A stretch of 64,000 nt of DNA, from NCBI GenBank assembly GCA_022828595.1, contig JAKGHH010000001.1, positions 116,696,999 to 116,760,998 on the forward strand, written 5' to 3'. Shown piece after piece: positions 33,219-43,269 of this stretch. The first letter of the stretch is position 1. Each line of letters begins with the position of its first letter. The notes below the pieces were generated by a model. The model ran no database searches, was not told the DNA's origin, and saw nothing but the letters and a program-made list of their open reading frames with translations. The DNA is from Nelumbo lutea. Lineage: Eukaryota > Streptophyta > Magnoliopsida > Proteales > Nelumbonaceae. The position numbers and the translations under genes were made by a program.

Positions 33219-33989
33219 ACCACCGAAGTGGAGAGAGGACTGCGAGTCACTCCCAGAAGCCTAAGGGCCATGGTGTCGAGCTAACATAAGACCTCGGAAC
33301 TACGATAAGTCCTAGCTGCTTCTTGGCATAGGCAAATAAGTCCTAGTCACCTCTTCGGCATAGGCAGATTAATCCTAGTCGCCTCTTCAACATAGGCAGA
33401 TAAGTCTTAGTCGCCTCTTCGGCATAGGCGGACAAGTCCTAGTTGCCTCTTCAGCATAGGAAGACCAGTTCTCATACCTGAGGCATAGACAGTTCGGGTA
33501 CAAACCCTACGACATATAGCCAACCTCAGCGTATAACAATAGGTTAATCTCATTTGAAGTCAGGCCCGATGGCTCGACACTAAGGGATAACCAACACCTA
33601 AACAAGTAGCCCATGTGCAGACATGTCAGGTATATACCCTATAGTGTCCACCCACCTCAGCGTACAACGATGTGAAGTTATCCTTACTTGGAGTCCAACT
33701 CGTTAGCTCGACAATTCGGGGTAACCTACACTTAGAAAAAAAAAATCTGCTCCTATTTGGTTTAGTCCGCCAGTTTGGGAGTTAATTACACTTAAAAGAA
33801 AAAAAGAAATTTGTGTACACAAAGATTGCCAAAATACTTATATTTCATTAATGTGGAGTTTCTTTTATGAATATTAATGTGGAGTTTTGAGTACAAAAAG
33901 GAGAAGAAACCACTACTATAACTGAGCTCGGAGGCCCGGGATGTACATTGCAAGAGGTCCAAGAAAAGAGGCAAGGATTATGCATTCGA
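33219..33989 (+). repeat. 3' spacer of element B with 32-bp minisatellite
   Basis: Five tandem copies of a 32-bp unit (ataagtcctagtcgcctctt then cggcataggcag) occupy about 33309-33470. The same 'cctcttcggcat' word is repeated at longer spacing in element C (63640-63860). The rest, to 33989, is non-coding. Confidence 0.8.
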
Positions 33990-35992
33990 ACTGCCAGGCA
34001 AGTCAGTCTCCAAGCGATCCTCCTCTGCGTCCTCTCGGCCTAACGGGCCTACCTCGGGCACTTCATCGCTGCTTTCCTCTTTGAAGGAGCCGGGTTCTTC
34101 GTTAGCCGCTTTCGCCATCTCGGGAGTAACGTCGGACATGGAAACAGTTTTGAGGTCGAGCTTGGGAAATTTCTATCGCATCAACCACTTGCACAATTTG
34201 AAACCAGACCAATAAGAGCTTGATCCATACTCGTCTTGGAGATTGTGGAACTCCAGAAACTCTTTGAAACCTTTGATGGCGCGCTCTTTCTCCACAGCTC
34301 GTGCCTCCTGGATGGCGGTCTCAAAGATCTTGATGCGCTCTTTGATCATCGCATCGAGGTTCTCATTCTCGTATTTGAGTTTCTCCTCCTCCGTCAGCAC
34401 CATGATCAGCTCCTATTAGCTTCGAGCTCCTTTCTTATCTCAAAGAACCTCACCCTGAGCTAAGTCTAGCTCACGATAAAGATTTCGAGCATTCTCGGCT
34501 TCCCAAGCTCGCTTCAGGCGGATCTCGGACTAGTAGACTAGAGAATGAATGGCAGAGTTCACTTAGAAAATAGAAAGCAAATGCAAGTATCTTTAACAGA
34601 CGAACAAGGAAATAGAATATAAAGGCGAGGTACTCACCACCATGTAGTAATTGGTAGCCTGACCCCCAAGCTGACTAGTGGGCATGTCAGCCTACTCCGC
34701 GACTTCGGCAAGAAAAACGGTGTCCTTGCTTTTGAGAAGCCCGACCCGCGGGGTCATTATGCTCTCCTTTGAGAGCTGAGGTTCAGGCACAGAAACATTC
34801 TCAGGCTCGTGAGGCGGAGCTCCTTCGTCCTAGTCTTCGTCCAGGTCCATGATAGGAGGTTGGGGATGGACCTCCTCCTCTGGAAGCTTAGTTGAGATCG
34901 GCTCCAACGTAGCGACCTCGGGTGGGACGAGAGCTAAAGGACCGGCCTCCCGACGAGACTTCTTTGAGGCCTTCCTCTTTTTCCCTCTCTAGAAGCTCCT
35001 CAGAAGGTTTTCTGCATCAACTTCCGGCATAGCTACTGTAAGAGAAAAAGGAAGGGGCTAGTCGCAAATTGAAATAAATACAAAATAAGAAAGAGTAATA
35101 TGAGCGCCAAGGTGGAGGCCTACCAGGAGGACTCAACCCAGCTCACACAAGCTTCTCCTCGGCCAAGAAATCTTCCGTCCCCATGCCGTGGTCCCTCTAG
35201 GAGTTAACAACCACCCTGATCTCCGCATCTAGCCTCATCCCAAGGTCTTTGATGGCCACCCGCCAGTGAGTCGGGAAGGGCCACCCCTCAGGGTTTCGAA
35301 CAAAAAAGTACCTCTTTCAGGCCGGTACTTTGTTCGGGCTGCCGAATAGAATTTTGAACCCAGGGCGGGGGATATGTAGTAACTCTGTCGAATATCCCCG
35401 TGCAGACAAGCAGAGTTCTTCTTGATCGAACAGATCGAACTAAAAATATCTAAGGACAGAGGTCGGTTGTACTCATGGAATAGGGAGATTGTACCAACTA
35501 TAGTTCGGACGGAGTTCGGGTGTAATTGGTCAATGGTGATATCAAAGAACTTAATAATTTCTACAATGAATGGGTGGAGCGGGAAGAGCAACCCAGCTAC
35601 GAGCTGCTATTCGAAAACCGCGAGCTCATGGTGACCATGAACCCAAGGGTACCAACCCAAAGGAATACTAAAAACAAAGTTATCGGGAAGATGATAACGG
35701 GCTACCAAGGACAGTAACCTGTCCGAGGTCGTAGTGGAAGGGCCAAAGTCATCTGAATCCCACCACGGGAAGAAGACGGGACCCCCTCTCTGGAGGTCAG
35801 TCCCTCCACCCGAGTTTCAGGCTCCTCAGGCCGAGATGGCCCGACTTCAAGTAAAGGTGTTTCTCCTAAGAGGCGAGGGGAGGAACTACTTGGCGAGGAG
35901 CTAACCTCGCCAGCAGGAGCCGAGGACTGCACCTCGGCACCCTCGAGCTCACTAGAGTCCCTAAGAAGTCTATCTATACTAGCACTAGACAT
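33990..35992 (-). CDS. Antisense ORF of Tat element B (Transposase_28-like), three predicted exons
   Basis: Minus strand, start MSSASIDRLLRDSSELEGAE at 35992. Exon 1 (35992-35124) has a Ser/Pro/Glu-rich N-terminus and the PF04195-like core: LVAHYHLPDNFVFSIPLGWY, LLFPLHPFIVEIIKFFDITI, DQLHPNSVRTIVGTISLFHE, FRALTGGWP-like end. GT-AG introns are predicted at 35123-35036 and 34637-34538. Exon 2 is basic then acidic (KKRKASKKSRREAG, PEVATLEPISTKLPEEEVHP). Exon 3 has a coiled coil (EEEKLKYENENLDAMIKERI, KIFETAIQEARAVEKERAIK) and the FKEFLEFHNLQDEYGSSSYW block shared with element A. At least four stops break the frames, so it is probably not functional now. Its role is unknown. Confidence 0.7.
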
Positions 35993-36458
35993 ACTAGAAC
36001 AAGAAAAGGAAAGGAGAACAAACTAACAAAAGAAGACAAACTCACCGAAAGGATGAAAACAACCTCGAAACACAAAAGGAAGAAGTGGCGAGCTGAAAGA
36101 CTCCGACGCGACCTTGGGAGTGCTCAATCACAAGATTTTTTGGTGAAGGAGAGGGCCCCTCGACCCCCTATTTATAGTTCACCACATGGTGATCATTGGC
36201 TGAGACTTGCTCGATCCAACGGTTCCCATGAAATCGGTTGAGCGCGCTCTTTGACATCCGCAAAGTCTATAAACAACGTGAAGTCTGCACATACCTGGGA
36301 CGTGATCTGGGTCATTTCATGGTTGAGCTAGACGGTTGAACAGGTCCGACCAATGGTTCGCTCTTCAGATTGCCTAGACCCCGCACCAAATCCACTTAGA
36401 CCCTCCATGAACTCCTCGCACCGGGTTGGGACCCTTGGCACGAGGAGTGGGAGGCAAT
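35993..36458 (+). other. Promoter side of antisense ORF and polypurine tract of element B
   Basis: Contains TATA-like ctatttatag (36168-36177; TATAAATAG on the minus strand) about 180 bases upstream of the antisense start codon, a plausible promoter for it. It ends in the polypurine tract gaggagtgggaggcaat (36442-36458). Confidence 0.6.
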
Positions 36459-37141
36459 TGATGAAGGGTGATTTGGCTCGACCTAGCGAGAAGGGGACAC
36501 ATGGACACGACCTGATTAAGGGATGACAGCTAAGGCTAAAAAGCCTAGTTCGCAATATTTGAACTCAAGCATTCAACCACTTTGGCCTAAAACTCACCTC
36601 GGCTTCCAATCCAGTTCGGAACTAAAGAACCGAAGTACCATCTCGGGACTAACAACCCGAATCGCCATGTAACCAACTCCAAAGGTCTCTCCAACAGATC
36701 CCGAATCTCTCAAGATCACGATGAGCTAATAGATCTCGACTTTTCCGAGATTATGATGAGGACTCATCCCGACTCCGCTAGAGTCGGAAGTGGAATGATA
36801 AGCCTTACCTACATACTGCTCCTTCGGAAGCGGAACGAACTCTATCTCACACCCCAGAGCTCTTTTGTGATCCCCACGACTACTTCAGTATATAAAGACT
36901 GGAACCTCAAGACAAAAGGTACATGTGATTACTCTACTCTCTAGCTCTCAAGCTCTCAAGCTCTCAAACTCTCAAAGCATTCAACTTGCAACACGATATA
37001 CTAACTTAAGCATCAAAGCGACCTTGCCAGGTTAACCACCCTAGGTTCTCTAATCCAATGTCTTGCAGATTCATCCAGCTCGCTGCTCGATTGGAAGTCA
37101 GATCATCCTACAGCTGGGAGTAATTAGATCGCGCAACAATA
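36459..37141 (+). repeat. 3' LTR of element B
   Basis: 683 bp, TGATGAAGGGTG ... GCGCAACAATA, TATA box at 36891-36901, followed by the GTTTG duplication. Confidence 0.92.
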
Positions 37142-37146
37142 GTTTG

Positions 37147-38134
37147 GATGTTATTTTGGTATTTGGATGACATGGGGTATATCTAAATTCAATTATTCAC
37201 ATATTTTTTTTAATATGTAATTTGATGTAGGTTAGACTCTGAATTTTATTAATCTCCATATTCCTTTTTTTTTTTGTGGGAAGTTAAAAACATCTGAGGA
37301 GTTGAGGGATGGCATTAGTCATTGCTTTGGTAAGGGTTGCTCTATTAAACTCTATATGGTAACTGTAAATCCCTTAAACCTCCCGTGGGTTTTCTGACTT
37401 TGATAGTTTGACCTGCCCCCAAACCTCCCGACTTTTGGGGATAAGGGACTTATAGACCCCTTCACGTACTTTTAAATGGAAAAAGATATTAAATGTTTGT
37501 TCTGTCCATACAAATTCCTCCAATTAAAGTAGTAGATTTTTCCTAATTCCAACTTTACCTTTGAACTACCGTTAATACAAGTGAATATATTTTTGTTAAG
37601 GATTTTAGGGTATTTTTGGGTTAAAGATTTAAGGGTATTTTGGTCATCAAACATTTGATGATTTTACACAAGGGCAAATTTGGCATTATAATATGATAAA
37701 ATCCATGACATTAGCGATTGTTGTTGGTTGGATTGCTGTATAATACTTGTATATTTTATACTTGACACTCAGATGAATGTAACTTGGACAAGCGGGTACA
37801 ATACCAATGAGACAGATCTTTTGTTAAATGAGGTAAACAAGGAGGAGACCAAATGAGTTCATCATTATCGATAAAATTGTTTCTTAGCTATTGGGAATTT
37901 AGTTGCAAAAGAGTCATTACTTCCTCTTAAAGAAGTTATATCTTTATAATAGGGTTGAGGAAGAGACCTACACAAATGGAAATAAATAATCTTCTTTATC
38001 CTTCAAAAATTTGTATTGATCTCATTAAAGGAACACCTCTTTAAAAATAAACTATGCCAATCTATCAATTTTCTTCATTTTTTACTCTCCCAATTATTCA
38101 GTATTAATCGCTAAGCACGGGCACCCCTCGCTAG
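37147..38134. other. 3' part of the Helitron
   Basis: Continues from 26589 when element B is removed. No gene is recognised. It ends with the GC-rich, partly self-complementary stretch at 38114-38132 and the CTAG terminus. Confidence 0.5.
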
Positions 38135-38174
38135 TTTAGGTTAAAAAAAATAATAGTGAATTTAAAAAATAAAA

Positions 38175-38765
38175 ATGCAGAGTTTTAGATAATATTTCTT
38201 GGTTCAGAATCTTCAGAGATAATGTTATTCAAAGCATGGTTTTTAAAAACGAACCGGTGACCAAACCAGTCCAGTTCCATCGTTCAACCCAAACAGCCAG
38301 CCCATTCTGACAAAAAATAAGAAAAAATTAAAAATTAGAAAATGGTTAAAACCATTCAAACGGTTAACCAGCCAGTTCAGCAATTTACTAATCAAAATCA
38401 ACGATTTTAGGGAAAAATGGAACCATGACCGGTGACCAAACCGGTCATGGTTTTTAAAAACGAACCATGGTTTTTAAAAACCATGGTTTTTAAATGCAGA
38501 GTTTTAGATAATATTTCTTGGTTCAGAATCTTCAGAGATAATGTTATTCAAAGCATGGTTTTTAAAAACGAACCGGTGACCAAACCAGTCAAGGGTCTGG
38601 TTACCAGTTCCATCGTTCAACCCAAACAGCCAGCCCATTCTGACAAAAAATAAGAAAAAATTAAAAATTAGAAAATGGTTAAAACCATTCAAACGGTTAA
38701 CCAGCCAGTTCAGCAATTTACTAATCAAAATCAACGATTTTAGGGAAAAATGGAACCATGACCGG
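38175..38765. repeat. Tandem duplication of a 260-270 bp segment
   Basis: Copy 1 (about 38175-38433) and copy 2 (about 38494-38765) are nearly identical from atgcagagttttagataata to ggaaaaatggaaccatgacc. Copy 2 has a 14-base insertion (near 38590). Between them catggtttttaaaaa is repeated. The motif catggtttttaaaa is also the end of the dispersed family seen at 58925-59222. Confidence 0.85.
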
Positions 38766-40287
38766 TTCCCAGTTTTTCGGGTCCGACTGTCTCATCCAGT
38801 CCGATTTTGAAAATCATGATTCAAAGACTGATTATCGGCTTCTTAGACAGCCTCCTCCATTGATGTATCGATCACAGTGGTTTACTCTGGACGGAGGAAG
38901 CTGTCCTTGGAGTAAAACCATCTTTATTAGCCAATTGGGAACACTGGAACCATGTGTGGGAGGCTATGCAGCGTACAACCATGCACCAGCACGACCCATA
39001 GGCCATATATGATCGTGCTGCGCATCCCAAAGAGAGTTTGTAGACCCCGGCAGAATCCCCCAATATATTTGATATCGCTTTCCCGAGTCCATTTGCGCGC
39101 ATGCGACCTAAATACACAAACAAAAAAAGACAAGACGACGAGTACATGCATCATAGCGACCCATGACCTAACCTCTACCTCTCCCTCTCGTCACACTCGA
39201 ATCATCTTACCACCATCCACTACAGCCTCATCTAGCATCCATCCACAAATATGACATGATTATTATTATTCCTTACAGAACCAACATTTTTAGCAACACT
39301 TTGGGATTTTGGAATAATAATAATAATTCAAACCAGCCCCTGCCTCCTATGTCCTACTCCTGTCCCATTAGATCAAAGCAAAAGAGCTTTTGAAAAATGC
39401 GATGTGAAGTAACAGACTACGGTTGCTACAAGTGAAGCTTTCACTTCATGGTCCACACTTGAATCAACCTAATATCCATTGATACAGATGTGATCATCAA
39501 TGGACGACACCATTTACAGGTCGGTGGTGGGTCCCGCGCCCATTTTCATGATACAATTTGAGACTCCATATCCTCTCTCTCTCTCTCTCGCGCGCGCGCG
39601 CGTCTTCACACCCACGGAAAAAGGCTCTTCTTTTCTGCTTTATTGCTCTTCTTTTTTTACACCAACGTAGTTTTCGACAAAAGGATATCTAATCTAATCT
39701 TTCTTCCCAACAATTCAACGTGATCGAGACAACCGGAACAACAAAAAAATAGTGACTAGCGAAATGGGATCCAGTCCCCGCCCACCAACTACGCGCATGC
39801 ACTCGTATCTGATGCCAGGTCCCCCACCGGCCACGGGCCACCCCCAATCCCTACGGCCTACGCCTCCACCCTACACCTTCTCCTGCATCGCCGACAACAT
39901 TCCTTCACCCGCTCCGCCCCAACACCACCACTACTCACCCCCTGAAAACATGCAACACATAAAAATAATCACTTTTTCGGTCAACAACAAAACCTTGCTT
40001 TTTTCCTTTTTCTTACTCACCTGAATCAAATCCCCCTTTTATTGGCCCATCATCTTTCTACTGATATGAGCTAATGAAGATAGTGGGAAATAGGCTTACA
40101 ACTCCAAGATGGAAATTACTGAAGCCCATCTCTCTCCACTCTTCATGTTGTGAATTCCTAAACCACCACCTATCAAGAGAATTCCTACATCCCGCCCTCT
40201 CCCATCATCTACGGCAATCTTCCATCCACAACCTTGTGCATCCCGTCCACTTCCATCATCTACAGCAATCCGCCACCGGTAAATTTT
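38766..40287. other. 3' flank of the SAC51-like gene
   Basis: Non-coding; contains the 3' untranslated region and termination region of the minus-strand gene (about 40287 downwards). A (CT)n(CG)n tract lies at 39572-39602. No other gene seen. Confidence 0.5.
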
Positions 40288-41364
40288 CTACTTGAAAATA
40301 TTAGTCCCCAAAGATTGAGCTTTGAGTTTCAGGGATCTCAAGTATCGGATTGCTTCATCAATGACCAACATCGCATCCTTGCCCTTCCCACCTGGAAATA
40401 TGCTCTGCAGAAGGCTAACTGTCTCCCTTATCTTCTCCCTCCTCAACCGCTTGTTCCCCACCGTAGTATGGCTATCACCGGTTGTGCCTTTCACACAGCT
40501 TGATTCTGCATCATCTTCATACTCCAATGATCCAATGGGTTTTGCAGAACTAGCAGTGTCTATGAATGATGCAACATCATACTCTCCTTCAAGTAGCTTC
40601 CTCCGTTTGGCTGGGCCAGCAGAACTAGCAACTTCCTCTATCATTTCTTCCGTTTGGCCTGGCTTCTCATACACTGTCATGTCACTTGGGGAATGGCCTG
40701 TGCTCGTCTCTTCATCATCATCTTCACACTCATCATCTGAATTCAACAATGCATCAAGTTCCTCTGTATCTTCATGCATCTCACTTCTGTCGCGACTCTC
40801 GTGATTGTCATCCAATTCCAATCCATTGGAGACGATAGGATCAGCATAACAAATTAGACCTCTTTCCGTTGTTGCTCCATGTATACTATGACCATCAAAA
40901 GGTTTGGGATTCATAGAATTTGGGCGGCCAACAGAAGGGCCAACCACGGAACTAAAAATCAAGCTTGTTTGATTGGGAGACTGATCGAAAACAAGGAACC
41001 TCTTCTGAACAGACCCAGTTGTGCCATTGGGTGCAGCCTCGCCACCGCATCCATCATTAGGATAAGAAGAAATCTTCTCTTTAGGAACAAAATTAGGGCT
41101 TAGAGCCAAGGATTGGCGATAGCGTGGTAAACAATAAAACCACCCATGACGGACAATTGGCTGGGCCGTCTTTAAATGAGGTAATTCAGAAACTCCAAAC
41201 CCTGGCAAAGTTCCATTTGTAGAGACAATGTATGTGTAAGGATTTGCATAAGCAGAGAAAGGGTCCTGTCGCCCAGGATCCAGTGGAATGCCTGAGCAAT
41301 TCAAGTTAGGTGATTGCCAAGCAGAAGGCTGCTGATCAAACCAAGAACCAGAATCCTTTCCCAT
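40288..41364 (-). CDS. SAC51: SAC51-family atypical bHLH transcription factor, main ORF
   Basis: A 358-residue protein read from ATG 41364. The open frame extends five codons upstream to 41379 but starts there with GTG right after a predicted acceptor, so 41364 is chosen. The N-terminus MGKDSGSWFDQQPSAWQSPN is typical of the SAC51/bHLH143/bHLH145 group. An acidic run (HEDTEELDALLNSDDECEDD) lies at about residues 200-220, a basic AKRRKLLEG near 255, and the C-terminal helix-loop-helix is residues about 303-358 (NKRLRREKIRETVSLLQSIF, KGKDAMLVIDEAIRYLRSLK). The His-Glu-Arg residues for E-box binding are lacking, as in this family, so it probably acts by dimerising. In Arabidopsis SAC51 promotes stem elongation downstream of thermospermine and its translation is gated by the leader uORF, found here at 41976-41593. 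No lesion is seen. Confidence 0.92.
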   Translation of the reverse strand: MGKDSGSWFDQQPSAWQSPNLNCSGIPLDPGRQDPFSAYANPYTYIVSTNGTLPGFGVSELPHLKTAQPIVRHGWFYCLPRYRQSLALSPNFVPKEKISSYPNDGCGGEAAPNGTTGSVQKRFLVFDQSPNQTSLIFSSVVGPSVGRPNSMNPKPFDGHSIHGATTERGLICYADPIVSNGLELDDNHESRDRSEMHEDTEELDALLNSDDECEDDDEETSTGHSPSDMTVYEKPGQTEEMIEEVASSAGPAKRRKLLEGEYDVASFIDTASSAKPIGSLEYEDDAESSCVKGTTGDSHTTVGNKRLRREKIRETVSLLQSIFPGGKGKDAMLVIDEAIRYLRSLKLKAQSLGTNIFK

Positions 41365-41379
41365 CAAACAAGCAATCAC

Positions 41380-43230
41380 CTAAAACACAACACCCAAGTG
41401 ATCATAACTTGTTAATATTTTCTTTAAAAGAAAAAAAAAAATCAACTACTATTACTCGATAGAGAATGCTGCACCTACCACAAGACAGATGACTTTGGTA
41501 TCAGCAACTTTGATTTATTGCGTCTTTCAGGATCAAAGAAAATAACTACCAAACTCAAAATTAACTCTAAAGAAAGCAAACGTTCAGCCAATCTACGTGA
41601 CGGGTTTAAGCAAATGACGGAAGTATTCGGCCTGCCAAACATTGAAAGAAAATGTAAGGTTCAAGATCCATCATTCATCAATAATTAAAGGAGAGATTCG
41701 AGTCTGCTAACATGTCCAAAGACATGAATTTATTAACAGGAAATTAAAGAACTATTGGGTCTAAAAAAATTAAATATCCGATTTAGTTGGCTCATAATCA
41801 ATTAGAATCTTCAGTCCACAGACAAGGACGACATGGTAAATCAGTAAACCAACCTGGCAATCTTGCAAAGGTTGAAAGCATGCTATGACTCTAACGATAA
41901 TGGTCGCGTTCCCTGCAATTCCATTCTCATGTTTCAACGCTCGGAATCGTGTTTGGCTTGCTGCTTGGCACACCATAACTTCTCTCGACCCTTAATAAAC
42001 CCTCAATCTACCCCAATATTAGATAGAGAAGACCCCAGAGAAACAAAGCAACAGATAGAGAGACAAAACGAGATGGAAAACCAGATTATCAGACAAAACT
42101 TAGAAGAAAAGAAGGTTAAGTTGGCATAAAAGCTTATGCAAAAGGTTCGATTTGGATTTCTTCCAGCAAACTTGCTTAGCTGATCTTACGGACGTAGCAA
42201 GGAAGAACAACAAAGAGGTTGGATCCCATGGACAGAGCAAAAGGAAGGCAAAGAAAGTAAAATTGGGCTTCAGTTAGACGTGCGATTACAGAATAACTCT
42301 ACAATACAGATTCAATGAGACAACTTTTCGGAAAACATCGATGGACAGACTCAACCACCGCATGCTGCTCTCCCACTCTGATAAACAGAAGTAGCCACGA
42401 CAGTCTCTCCTCTTCGTCCTAGTACCACTTTCTGAACTTCCCTGAAACAGTGTTCTTAGAATCAGATATCAAACGTAAATCTTGGAAACAATGAGAGATT
42501 TTCTTCCATACAATGCATCAAGAATCCAAATACAAATGAAGAAATTCAAGAAAAAAGAATAGGAAAAGTACGCTTTCTTTCAGGAAGAAAAGGTTTCACA
42601 ACTGGACACAGAACACCAAAAGCAAAACACAAATCAGTGCAAGAGGGAGAAGTCTTAGACACCCTAAGCAATAAAGCACTTGCAAAGCAGGCCATAAAAC
42701 CAAGTAAAGGAATAGAAGCATGATTCATCAGCACAACTGCACAAGGTAACTTAAAAGAATCTCAAATATCAAAACCACCACATGCGATGAAAAATTTGCG
42801 AAACAGAAAGAAGAAATCCCCAATATATTGAAAAAAGAAAAAAAAAACAAGAAAAATTATACATTAAAGACGGAAATGCAAACAAGGAAAATGGAGGGAA
42901 AAATGAAAGCTCAGAAGTCGAAACCATACATAACTGCAAGTGCGAGATTAAAAGAGAAGACGCGAAAATTGAAATAAACGGACAAAGTAAAAACCATTTC
43001 TAAGAACAGAAGCGATAGAATAAAGAAGCATCAGAGATGAATCAACTTACAGTGGAAGAAAACCGTTTTCCGAGTGAACTATGAAAGCAAATGTTTAACC
43101 CAAAAGAAGAGGAACGACTCCGAGATCAGAAAGCGATACTCGAGGAAGCAGGATGCAGGAGGGAGGAGAGACGAAAGAAGGGATGAAACCCGGCAGAAGA
43201 TGCTACACGCAAAGCCACAGTCAAAGTAGA
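41380..43230 (-). other. 5' leader of the SAC51-like gene with three predicted introns
   Basis: Predicted leader exons on the minus strand: exon 1 about 43230-43051 (donor CCACT|GTAAGT), exon 2 42441-41854 (acceptor TGTTTCAG|GG; donor GCCAG|GTTGGT), exon 3 41631-41479 (acceptor TTTGGCAG|GCC; donor TTGTG|GTAGGT). The last acceptor is GTTTTAG|GTG, with exon 4 starting at 41379. The exon 2-3 junction is secured by the conserved uORF frame; the others rest on splice consensus only. A long, spliced, uORF-bearing leader is characteristic of SAC51 genes. Confidence 0.7.
41593..41976 (-). CDS. Conserved peptide upstream ORF (CPuORF) of the SAC51 family, spliced
   Basis: Two parts: 41976-41854 (41 codons, MVCQAASQTRFRALKHENGI, AGNATIIVRVIACFQPLQDC, Q) and 41631-41593 (AEYFRHLLKPVT and stop TAG). 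They are joined across a GT-AG intron exactly between codons. The result is 53 codons, the length of the Arabidopsis SAC51 regulatory uORF, and its sequence is the family's highly conserved one. In SAC51 the encoded peptide represses translation of the main ORF, and thermospermine relieves this. Without splicing the frame would read into the intron (to 41770), so splicing matters for the regulatory peptide. The perfect conservation supports a functional gene. Confidence 0.93.
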
Positions 43231-43252
43231 GAGAGGGAAAAGGGATCTGACG

Positions 43253-43260
43253 ATTTTATA
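43253..43260 (-). promoter_or_regulatory. TATA box of the SAC51-like gene
   Basis: TATAAAAT on the minus strand, about 200 bases upstream of the first predicted donor (43050). It is followed by a pyrimidine-rich leader; transcription would start near 43225. Confidence 0.6.
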
Positions 43261-43269
43261 GGATAGCAG

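Larger units (their letters stand above)
26590..37141 (+). mobile_element. Complete Ty3/gypsy Tat-lineage retrotransposon B (inactive)
   Basis: 10.55 kb with LTRs 26590-27301 and 36459-37141 and the 5-bp target duplication GTTTG at 26585-26589 and 37142-37146. Order: LTR, primer binding site, Gln-rich gag, protease, RT, RNase H, second RNase H, integrase, 32-bp minisatellite, antisense ORF (minus), polypurine tract, LTR. Dual RNase H and the antisense ORF are Tat hallmarks. Stops and frameshifts occur in all pol domains. Confidence 0.93.
17379..38134 (+). mobile_element. Helitron-like transposon with captured host gene fragments, split by two LTR retrotransposons
   Basis: The 5' end TCTATAATATTAAAG (17379) matches the TC start and the TCTMTAYTA-like motif of plant Helitrons with one mismatch. 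The 3' end is gcacgggcacccctcgCTAG (38115-38134), a CTRR-type terminus with an imperfect GC-rich stem just before or overlapping it. It is flanked by A (17378) and T (38135), the expected insertion dinucleotide, with no target duplication. Without the copia (17451-22952) and gypsy B (26590-37141) insertions and their 5-bp duplications it is about 4.7 kb. Inside are pieces of three unrelated genes, with introns kept and one in reverse orientation. No Rep/helicase is seen, so it is non-autonomous. An older gene-derived pseudogene cluster is the alternative. Confidence 0.62.

Noticed and set aside
40322..40804. 160-codon plus-strand frame
   Set aside because: Antisense shadow of the bHLH coding sequence.
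41365..41379. Five-codon N-terminal extension of the bHLH frame
   Set aside because: Begins with GTG directly at the predicted acceptor; the first ATG is 41364, matching the family's N-terminus.
41770..41853. Continuation of the uORF to 68 codons
   Set aside because: These codons lie in the predicted intron; the conserved C-terminus is found in the next exon at 41631.
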